Assembly: GCA_041916675.1 (NCBI GenBank)
Contig: JAYRZB010000001.1
Span: 1-64,000, forward strand
Direction: 5' to 3'
Length of the DNA: 64,000 bases
From: JAYRZB01 sp041916675
Lineage (GTDB): Bacteria > Pseudomonadota > Alphaproteobacteria > Rhizobiales > Devosiaceae
Of this stretch, positions 36,602 to 43,039 are shown in pieces; positions within the stretch are counted from its first letter, which is position 1; each line of letters starts with the position of its first letter. Both the position numbers and the translations under genes were made by a program. The notes beneath the pieces were generated by a model. The model ran no database searches, was not told where the DNA came from, and saw only the letters and a program-made list of their open reading frames with translations.

Positions 36602-36656
36602 TGAATTCACTATGAACCGGCAGTTCCGGCCCGGTTCAACCGCACCGCACTAGTCT
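36602..36656 (+). promoter_or_regulatory. Composite dyad operator and promoter, site 4
   Basis: TGAAT at 36602, TGAAC at 36613, GTTCC at 36623 and GTTCA at 36634, in the 11/10/11-bp register, then TAGTCT 12 nt later at 36651. The member 9 start lies about 42 nt after the predicted transcript start. Confidence 0.6.
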
Positions 36657-36704
36657 CAAATGCATAGGGGGCAGTTAGCTGTTTCAAAACAAAGGATTTT
36701 TCAA

Positions 36705-37049
36705 ATGACCAGGATCGCTTCGAAGTTCTCCAAGACTGCCCTCATGATGGCTGTACTCGTCGGTATTGCAGGCGCTGCCGTCGCACCGGCCCAGGCAGGC
36801 AGCTTCCATTTCGAGTTCGGCAAGGGCTATGGCTACGGCAAATATTACGACAACTACTTCTACTGCATCGACAGCAGGAAGCAGCTGTTCCGGCTGGTGA
36901 AGAAGTATGGGTTTCACCCGATTGATATCGTAGACACCAAAGGCAAGTATGCCTACGTGCGCGCCAAGGATGAGGTCTATCACTACATCCTGAAGGTCAA
37001 TCTTTGCACCCGTAAGATCGTCGGCAAGGAAGAAGACATTTACAAATAA
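36705..37049 (+). CDS. Small exported two-Cys protein, array member 9
   Basis: A 114-aa protein from ATG 36705 after AAGGATTTTTCAA. Signal peptide to AQAG; then FHFEFGKGYGYGKYYDNYFYCIDSR in adjacent blocks (very Tyr/Gly rich), VKKYGFHPIDIV, YILKVNLCTRKIV. The cysteines are 46 apart. It is the last array member. A near-perfect terminator-like palindrome follows. Confidence 0.8.
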   Translation: MTRIASKFSKTALMMAVLVGIAGAAVAPAQAGSFHFEFGKGYGYGKYYDNYFYCIDSRKQLFRLVKKYGFHPIDIVDTKGKYAYVRAKDEVYHYILKVNLCTRKIVGKEEDIYK

Positions 37050-37070
37050 CCGCTCGCCATACGAGAGATT

Positions 37071-37104
37071 AACGCCCGGGATGCTGGCCAGCATCCCGGG
37101 CGTT
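37071..37104 (+). terminator. 34-bp perfect palindrome after array member 9
   Basis: Two 17-bp arms, AACGCCCGGGATGCTGG and its exact complement, meet without a loop; in RNA a 4-nt loop would form. GTGTTTTC follows. It is the likely terminator of member 9 and the strongest hairpin in the window. Confidence 0.7.
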
Positions 37105-37143
37105 GGTGTTTTCGGGGTAATGAATCGGGCAGGGTGGCGCTCG

Positions 37144-37197
37144 TGAACGCAATCTGAACGAATGGTTCGGGAAGCGTTCAGCGGCAACGGATAGTCT
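37144..37197 (+). promoter_or_regulatory. Composite dyad operator and promoter, site 5 (no gene attached)
   Basis: This is the cleanest copy: TGAAC at 37144 and 37155, GTTCG at 37165, GTTCA at 37176, then TAGTCT 11 nt later at 37192. At the distance where the other copies have a start codon (about 37240) there is no credible gene of the family. Confidence 0.55.
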
Positions 37198-37203
37198 GAC
37201 AAT

Positions 37204-37270
37204 CGACGCGGGCAATCGCGTCTCAATTTAGTGCCAACTAAATATTCGAATAACCAAATCCTTTTTGTAG
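37204..37270 (+). ncRNA. Candidate short structured transcript from orphan site 5
   Basis: If transcription starts about 7 nt after the TAGTCT hexamer, the RNA would open with a hairpin (GACGCG 37205-37210, CGCGTC 37217-37222) and a second (TTTAGT 37227-37232, ACTAAA 37237-37242), and reach a T5 run at 37262. This is structural inference only; a GTG-started 48-codon frame also runs here but shows no family feature. Confidence 0.2.
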
Positions 37271-37565
37271 TGACGAAACGGCACCGCTCTCCAGGCTTCG
37301 GCAGGGAGGGCGGTGGCGGCTTTGCCGCGCTTGCCGTCAGGTGCGCTAGCAGAAGGGGGAACAAGTTCTTCTAAGGTATTTATTCGCTCACTTCATTCGG
37401 CTGACGCGTAGAAAACATTGCAAAGTCAGTGCTTTATGGATGGCGCGTCCGAATTTGAAACGCATGTGCCCTGCGAGTTTTACCTTTCGTTCGTTTGTTG
37501 GAAGCACTTCCTTAAACACGCATGTCTAGAACAGTGGACATACGGTTTTTGTCTGGAGTTGCCGT

Positions 37566-37739
37566 ATGCGTTTCGCACTTGGTCCCAGTATTGCGTATTA
37601 CAAGACTGAAGGCGCGAAGCTGTCTGTTGCTGAGTGGCTGCAGGCCGGGTTTAAAAGTTTTGCGTACCGGCTTGCCCATCTCGCCCTCCCGCGTAGTCTC
37701 GTTGTGCTGAGCGTTTCCGCCGTCGCCTATCTGATTTGA
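37566..37739 (+). CDS. Possible 57-aa small protein with hydrophobic C-terminus
   Basis: ATG 37566 with GGAG 7 nt upstream (37555-37558) opens 57 codons: MRFALGPSIAYY, then a basic/amphipathic middle and the hydrophobic end SLVVLSVSAVAYLI. A dyad ATGTC-N10-GACAT (37522-37541) lies just upstream. I do not recognise the protein. It could be a small membrane-associated peptide or a chance frame; the region 37270-37800 otherwise holds nothing I can name. Confidence 0.3.
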   Translation: MRFALGPSIAYYKTEGAKLSVAEWLQAGFKSFAYRLAHLALPRSLVVLSVSAVAYLI

Positions 37740-37805
37740 CACCGTGTTGCGGTGCGGGTCCGGATTGGATAGAAGGAATCATCGTTCACTCAAACAGGAG
37801 CCAGC

Positions 37806-37877
37806 GTGAGCACGTATTATCGTCCCCACCGTCAACGTGGCCCTGTTCATGCCCTGCAGGTTTGCTTGCAGGGCTGA
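37806..37877 (+). CDS. Possible 23-codon leader peptide upstream of ABC-F gene
   Basis: GTG 37806 has AGGAG (37796-37800) 5 nt upstream and encodes MSTYYRPHRQRG followed by 11 residues and TGA. A hairpin, GCCCTGCA (37851-37858) with TGCAGGGC (37867-37874), overlaps the end of the frame. Resistance-type ABC-F genes in other bacteria are often controlled by ribosome stalling on such leaders. No T-run terminator is visible, so if real it may act on translation or Rho. Inference from position. Confidence 0.35.
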   Translation: MSTYYRPHRQRGPVHALQVCLQG

Positions 37878-38012
37878 CCGAGCGGTTCCGGGACAAATCT
37901 CGCATCGATCTGGTCTGCCCTTGGTGGCAATTGTCTGAGGCATGGTCCTGAAGGCAGTTGCTGGGACGAGGACGATGCCCTGGCTGCGGCGGGGCGATAT
38001 TCCAGAGAGATC

Positions 38013-39539
38013 ATGATGGGCTCGATCAGCCTCAAGAACGTTGGCGTAACGGCAAATACGCCGCTTTTTCAAAATCTGAACCTTGTGATTGGCGCCGATG
38101 ATCGCGTCGGTCTGGTTGCCGGTAACGGCAATGGCAAAACCACTCTGTTGCGTTGCCTTGCCGGCCTGGCGGAAGTCGGGGCAGGCGAGATCATCCGCTC
38201 ACGCGGCATGCGTGTGGGGCTGGTTGAGCAGGATGTGCAAGACACGCTCAAGGACCTGACACTTTACGAGGCAGTGCGGCGCGCTCTGCCCGCTGAAGAC
38301 CGCGAGAGCGACAGCTGGCGTGTCGATGTTACGCTCGATGAGTTCGAGACGCCCGCATCCCTGCGAGACAGGCCGGTAAAGGCGCTGAGCGGCGGGTGGC
38401 AGCGGCTGGCGCTGATCGCGCGTTGCTGGGTCATGCAGCCCGACGCATTGTTGCTCGATGAGCCAACAAACCACCTCGACCTGCAAAAGATCTTTCAGCT
38501 TGAGCAGTGGCTTAACGTCACCGCCCGCGGGCTTCCGGTCGTCATCGCAAGCCATGATCGCGCGTTCCTCGATGCAACAACCAACCGGACGCTGTTTCTG
38601 CGGCCAGGGGTTTCCCGCTACTTCTCGCTTTCCTACAGCAAGGCGCGTCAGGCGCTTGAAGAGGTTGACACGGCGGATGAGGCCAAACAGGAAAAGGAAC
38701 TGAAAGAGGCCCAGCGCCTGCGCCGGAATGCCAATGAACTCAAGAACATCGGCATCAACAGCGGCAGCGACCTGCTTCAGAAGAAGGCGAAATACCTCAA
38801 GCAGCGGGCCGATGCGATCGAGGGCGCGCAGGTCAACCTGCACAAGGAAACCTCGGGCGCGATCAAGCTCACCAATTCAGGCACCCACGCGCGGGTGCTG
38901 GTCGCGATCGAGGATGTCCCGGTAAAGACGCCGCCGGGAGAGGTGCTGTTCCGCACGGGCAAGCTTCATATCTTCCAGGGGGATCGCGTCGTGATCCTCG
39001 GCCGGAACGGTGCGGGCAAATCGCAGATGGTGCAGATGCTGCGCCGGGCCATGACGAGGCCCGATTCTGAACCCGGGATCCGGGTCAGTCCATCAGTGGT
39101 ATTGGGCTATACCGATCAGGAGCTCTCGCAACTACCGGTCAAGGAAACGCCCATGGGGTTCATCCTCGACCGGTTCGACCTCGGCGACCAGCGTAGCCGG
39201 TCACTGCTGGCGGGGGCCGGTTTTGCGGTGGAAAAGCAGACGCGTCCAATCGGTGAGTTGTCATTCGGTCAGCGGGCTCGGCTGGGCTTGCTGGCCCTAC
39301 GTCTGCAGGAGCCGAACTTCTACCTGCTCGATGAGCCGACCAATCATGTTGATATACCGGGGCAGGAGGCGCTGGAGGCAGAGATCAGGCTGCATGAGGC
39401 AAGCTGTGTGCTGGTGTCTCACGACCGCAGTTTTGTGCGCGGTGTCGGCACTCGTTTCTGGGTGATCGACGGCAAGCGGCTCCGCGAGGTCGACAGCCCC
39501 GAACCGTTCTTTGCCGAGGCGAAAGAGCAGGGGGGTTAG
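38013..39539 (+). CDS. ABC-F family ATPase
   Basis: A 508-aa soluble protein with two ABC modules and no membrane spans, the ABC-F plan of ribosome-associated translation factors. Module 1 has GNGNGKTT, LSGGWQRLALI and LLDEPTNHLD; module 2 has GRNGAGKSQ, LSFGQRARL and LLDEPTNHVD. The linker (about residues 225-300) is charged and helical (the P-site tRNA interaction motif region). It may be a housekeeping factor or confer resistance to ribosome-targeting drugs. A second ATG at 38016 is possible. Confidence 0.88.
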   Translation: MMGSISLKNVGVTANTPLFQNLNLVIGADDRVGLVAGNGNGKTTLLRCLAGLAEVGAGEIIRSRGMRVGLVEQDVQDTLKDLTLYEAVRRALPAEDRESDSWRVDVTLDEFETPASLRDRPVKALSGGWQRLALIARCWVMQPDALLLDEPTNHLDLQKIFQLEQWLNVTARGLPVVIASHDRAFLDATTNRTLFLRPGVSRYFSLSYSKARQALEEVDTADEAKQEKELKEAQRLRRNANELKNIGINSGSDLLQKKAKYLKQRADAIEGAQVNLHKETSGAIKLTNSGTHARVLVAIEDVPVKTPPGEVLFRTGKLHIFQGDRVVILGRNGAGKSQMVQMLRRAMTRPDSEPGIRVSPSVVLGYTDQELSQLPVKETPMGFILDRFDLGDQRSRSLLAGAGFAVEKQTRPIGELSFGQRARLGLLALRLQEPNFYLLDEPTNHVDIPGQEALEAEIRLHEASCVLVSHDRSFVRGVGTRFWVIDGKRLREVDSPEPFFAEAKEQGG

Positions 39540-40399
39540 GCCCTGCGGGCTTCTGCAGCACCGATCCGCTGGCTGTCGGCAATGGTGACATCCCAAAGGA
39601 AGCGGTGAATCAACCGGTTGAAGGTCTCGGGCGCGTCCCAGAATGCGGCGTGCCCGGCACCGGGGATGACATGGCATTTGTCATCCCACAGATAGTCATA
39701 GCGCAGGCCGACCACGTAGTTCAGGCGGACGGTCGGGTCGTTGGCGCCGAGGATGATGGCAATGGGAATGCCTGCCGTTTCCACGGCGCGCTTTTGGTCG
39801 ACGCCATCGCCACGCATCATGGAGCGCACAAAGGTGCTGCGCACCCGGCCGTCGGTGCGCAGGATGGCCTCGATGGCTCCTGGTGGTGGATTGGTGCCGA
39901 AGGCGCTGCGGGCAAAGCGTTCGGCATCGCGCTGTGAGAACACTTCCTTGCTTGCCAGCAGCATGTCCCAGTTGGCATGGAAGCCGCGCAGGCTGGCGAG
40001 GGGCCCGTGACCAACCGGCGGGGTGCCGCAAAGCATCAGTCCGGCGACGGCCTTGTGAAAACTCATCAATTCGATGGCAACGTGGCCGCCAAGCGACCAG
40101 CCGAGGACAGCGGCGTTCTCGATACGTAACTGATCGATGACGGAAGCCACGGCGGCTGCCATTCCACTGATGGAATAAGTCACTGCCGGGTCGCTGGCAT
40201 CGGTTGACCGTCCGTGTCCGGGCAGGTCAATGGCGACCAGGCGGAAGATATCGGAGAGTGAGCTCTCAAACTGGCGGGCGAAGACGTCACACGAACTTCC
40301 CGAGCCATGCAGCATGATCAGGGGCATGCCCAGGCCGCTGGAATCGCGAACCCTGATGTCGCCTGCGGGCGTGTGCAAAACATAGTCAGTAGTGGACAT
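39536..40399 (-). CDS. Alpha/beta hydrolase
   Basis: A 287-aa fold with MLHGSGSSCDVF (oxyanion region), LGWSLGGHVA (GxSxG nucleophile elbow) and GAGHAAFWDAP (catalytic His). ATG 40399 gives MSTTDYVLHTP; an earlier in-frame start at 40429 has less support. Substrate unknown. The stop codon overlaps that of the converging ABC-F gene by 4 bp. Confidence 0.8.
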   Translation of the reverse strand: MSTTDYVLHTPAGDIRVRDSSGLGMPLIMLHGSGSSCDVFARQFESSLSDIFRLVAIDLPGHGRSTDASDPAVTYSISGMAAAVASVIDQLRIENAAVLGWSLGGHVAIELMSFHKAVAGLMLCGTPPVGHGPLASLRGFHANWDMLLASKEVFSQRDAERFARSAFGTNPPPGAIEAILRTDGRVRSTFVRSMMRGDGVDQKRAVETAGIPIAIILGANDPTVRLNYVVGLRYDYLWDDKCHVIPGAGHAAFWDAPETFNRLIHRFLWDVTIADSQRIGAAEARRA

Positions 40400-40491
40400 T
40401 TGGCCGTGTCCTGATGAAAGCTCGGCCAATGTAGCGGCAACACCCTAAGCGGGCGTATCGCCAGATAGTTAATGAGCGCTGGAGCTAGGCG

Positions 40492-41037
40492 ATGGAATTG
40501 TTGTTGGATGTCCTGGTGCTGGCGGTCAGCCTTGGTATCGTTGCTCAACACGTCTGGGCGCTTCGCGGGCACTTCACTTCAGAGAAGATGGCGCCCAGGG
40601 CCGTGCTGGTCTCTGCGACTGTGACCCTGACAACACTGATGTATTCCGCAATGGTCTGGTTCTGGCCGCAGCCGGTCTGGGCCTCAGTAGTGGGCCTGAT
40701 CATCGAACTGGGCAGCCTTGTGTTGTTCTGGGCCGCCATCAAGGCATCCGCAGCGGCGCGGTTACGCTTTGCCTTTGACGATGAAAAGCCGCGCACCCTG
40801 GTGACAATTGGACCCTACAAGGTCGTGCGCCACCCGTTCTACACGTCTTACCTGATGTTCTGGATCGGCTGGGCACTGGCGACATGGTCGCTGTGGTCGG
40901 TGCTGCCGGTGGTCGCACTCACGGTGATGTATATGATTGCCGCTCGATTTGAAGAAGGCCTCTTCGCCACCACACCATTGGCGGGCGACTACGAGGCCTA
41001 CAAGCGTCGGGCAGGCCTGTTCTGGCCAAAGTTCTAG
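40492..41037 (+). CDS. Isoprenylcysteine methyltransferase-like membrane protein
   Basis: A 181-aa integral membrane protein with about four to five hydrophobic helices and the C-terminal signature LVTIGPYKVVRHPFYTSYL, then EEGLFATTPLAGDYEAYKRR, typical of the ICMT/PEMT-like methyltransferase family. Bacterial substrates are mostly unknown; lipid or polyprenyl groups are candidates. It converges with cytochrome b561 by a 4-bp overlap. Confidence 0.8.
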   Translation: MELLLDVLVLAVSLGIVAQHVWALRGHFTSEKMAPRAVLVSATVTLTTLMYSAMVWFWPQPVWASVVGLIIELGSLVLFWAAIKASAAARLRFAFDDEKPRTLVTIGPYKVVRHPFYTSYLMFWIGWALATWSLWSVLPVVALTVMYMIAARFEEGLFATTPLAGDYEAYKRRAGLFWPKF

Positions 41038-41537
41038 GAATTTGTGCCGGGGACCAACATGCGGCGCAAAGTGGCGTCGCGCAGCACGAAATGGTGATAG
41101 AGCGCGGCCAGCGCATGCAGGACGATCAGCACGATTAACGCCGGCTTTGCAATCGCGTGAATCTCACCGAAACTGTCGCTGACGTAGACCGCGAGCAGAC
41201 CGGTGACCGGTACGGCGAACAAAAGCACATAAAACAGGGCGTGCAGCCCGCTCGACGCAAGGCCTGCCAGCCGACCTGTGCCAGGTACGTGAGCCGGGGC
41301 GCCGCGAAGCACACGGATTGCTACCCGCAGGACCACGAGCGCCAGGATCGAAATTCCAACCCAATAGTGCGCCGATCCAAGAAGCTGATCCATCGATGAG
41401 GCGGCTTCTCCTTCTTCCGCCGCCTCGACAACCGCCACCATGCTCTCGCCGAATATCATCTGGAACAGGACGAGAGCTGCGATGCCCCAGTGAAGACCGA
41501 TCTGGAGGCTGCTGTATCCGGTGGGCGCTGACGACAT
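41034..41537 (-). CDS. Cytochrome b561-family protein
   Basis: A 167-aa four-helix membrane protein. IGLHWGIAALVLFQ supplies the first haem-ligand His, with others in GSAHYWVG, SGLHALFYVLLF and VLHALAALYHHFV. The family transfers electrons from quinol, for instance to periplasmic acceptors or superoxide. The acidic loop after helix 1 (EAAEEGEAASSMD) is of ordinary length. It is followed by an inverted repeat and a LuxR gene. Confidence 0.83.
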   Translation of the reverse strand: MSSAPTGYSSLQIGLHWGIAALVLFQMIFGESMVAVVEAAEEGEAASSMDQLLGSAHYWVGISILALVVLRVAIRVLRGAPAHVPGTGRLAGLASSGLHALFYVLLFAVPVTGLLAVYVSDSFGEIHAIAKPALIVLIVLHALAALYHHFVLRDATLRRMLVPGTNS

Positions 41538-41620
41538 GATTTCCTCAATGTTGGGACCTGCTTATGCGCAGTGAGGACATCTTTAGCGCCTGAAGCTGAC
41601 GCCAGACTGAATTTCAGAAT

Positions 41621-41670
41621 GGGGAGAACGGTTGGGAATGCACGCCGGAGGGCACGCGACCGTTCTCCCC
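41621..41670. terminator. 12-bp inverted repeat between LuxR and cytochrome genes
   Basis: GGGGAGAACGGT (41621-41632) and ACCGTTCTCCCC (41659-41670) are exact complements around a 26-nt loop. It lies downstream of the minus-strand LuxR gene and upstream of the b561 gene. It may be a terminator without a T run. Confidence 0.5.
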
Positions 41671-41711
41671 GTAGGCGGGCCAATACGACGTGGCCCGATC
41701 CCGGATCGTTG

Positions 41712-42086
41712 TTATTTGAACGAGAGCCCGAGTTGCGCTGTGTCGTTGGCGGGCCGGTTGTTGGTTTCGTCGAACGCGGACGCAAAATCCTCGACGTAGA
41801 CAATTTCGCTACGCGGCGCGAGAAGTCGCGTCAGTGTCGAGATGATGTGCACGAGGTGTGCACTGTTCCGCGCACCGACTTTGCGCATGACATGCGCACG
41901 GTGAATTTCAACTGTGCGATGTGAAATGCCCAGTTTGATACCCGCCGCACGGCTTGTGAGCCCTTCTGCGATCAGGATGGCTACTTCCTGCTCGCGGGGG
42001 GTTAAGCCATATGGATTGACCTGATCCTCGGTCATCTGGCCGGAGAGGGATGCCGCCTTTTGTCTGATCATTGTACTTTCGCCCAT
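41712..42086 (-). CDS. LuxR/FixJ-type HTH regulator lacking a sensor domain
   Basis: A 124-aa protein that is mainly a GerE/LuxR helix-turn-helix (YGLTPREQEVAILIAEGLTSRAAG, then GISHRTVEIHRAHVMRKVGARN). About 30 residues precede it, with no receiver or ligand-binding domain, and a polar tail follows. It is divergent from a second LuxR gene. It could be a constitutive or level-controlled regulator. ATG 42071 is an alternative start. Confidence 0.85.
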   Translation of the reverse strand: MGESTMIRQKAASLSGQMTEDQVNPYGLTPREQEVAILIAEGLTSRAAGIKLGISHRTVEIHRAHVMRKVGARNSAHLVHIISTLTRLLAPRSEIVYVEDFASAFDETNNRPANDTAQLGLSFK

Positions 42087-42340
42087 GTTGTCCGGATTCT
42101 TCCGGAAGCCGCCGCAACAGCGTTAGGTCAAAGTACCTGATACCTAAGTATCTGAAAATTGGCAGGAATTACGCTGTCATATTTGCCGCTGTGTTTAATG
42201 CCGTCGAGAGATTTAGCATCGATATTTTTCACGATGTCAGTTTTTGCATTATCGCTTTGAAATCCGATGCAACCGATTTAGTCTGACAATCTGGGTAGGA
42301 GTCCCGCGACATACGCCTTTCGGGGGGAAGGAGGGTCGAC

Positions 42341-43039
42341 GTGCTTGAGCTAGTTGAGCGATACCTCGACCGTACGAAGTCAGCTCGTACTGACCCCGAC
42401 ATCATTGGAATCCTTGGCGATATTGCAGCGGCCATGGGGTTCAATAGTGCTTATCTCATTGAATATCCAGGAAAATCCCGCCCCACGATCCACGTGCTCG
42501 ATACCAGGCCCGGACGCGAGGCGTGGTGGCAGGCATACCTGTCCAGCGGCATGCGCACCTCGCAGGCCAACATTGCCGAGCTCTTGGCCAAAGGTGGTGT
42601 CCAGCGGTTCAACGGCCTGCAATATACCAGTGAGAATGATCCCATTCTCATCCTGTCGCGCAAATACGACATGCTGGAAGCCACTTTAGTCCCAATCAGT
42701 TATGGCGGCGAGTTGGTTGGGTTGGCGGGTTTTACTGGCAAGCCAGAGTTGACGCCTCAAAAGGAAATGGCCCTGCAGGTGCTGTCCTACAGCCTGTTCG
42801 CGCAGCTCCGTTCGTTCAGCAATTCAGGAGTCGTCGCGGCTTCGAGCGAGTTGACGCCGCGTGAGAAGCAGGTGATGCGGCTCGCTGCCGACGGACTGAC
42901 TTCACAAGACATAGCCGATCGGCTGGGCATGTCTTCGCGAACGGTCAATCAGCATGTCGACAACGTTGCCAACAAACTCGGCACGAAAAACCGCACGCAC
43001 ACGGTTGTTGAGGTTATCCGCCGCGATATGCTTGACTAA
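42341..43039 (+). CDS. LuxR-family regulator with autoinducer-binding-like domain (solo)
   Basis: A 232-aa protein with a GTG start after AAGGAGGG. The N-terminal about 150 residues resemble an acyl-homoserine-lactone binding domain (WWQAYL matches the WxxxY pocket), but the DP pair that usually follows is not seen, so ligand use is uncertain. The C-terminal HTH reads SELTPREKQVMRLAADGLTSQDIADRLGMSSRTVNQHV. No luxI synthase lies in the window, so it is a solo regulator. Its stop overlaps that of the converging GH13 gene. Confidence 0.85.
   Translation: MLELVERYLDRTKSARTDPDIIGILGDIAAAMGFNSAYLIEYPGKSRPTIHVLDTRPGREAWWQAYLSSGMRTSQANIAELLAKGGVQRFNGLQYTSENDPILILSRKYDMLEATLVPISYGGELVGLAGFTGKPELTPQKEMALQVLSYSLFAQLRSFSNSGVVAASSELTPREKQVMRLAADGLTSQDIADRLGMSSRTVNQHVDNVANKLGTKNRTHTVVEVIRRDMLD

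Noticed and set aside
36067..42157. Shared 14-mer CCTAAGTATCTGAA upstream of array member 8 and of the LuxR pair
   Set aside because: Several shared 14-mers are expected by chance in 64 kb, and the 42 kb copy lacks the dyad register.
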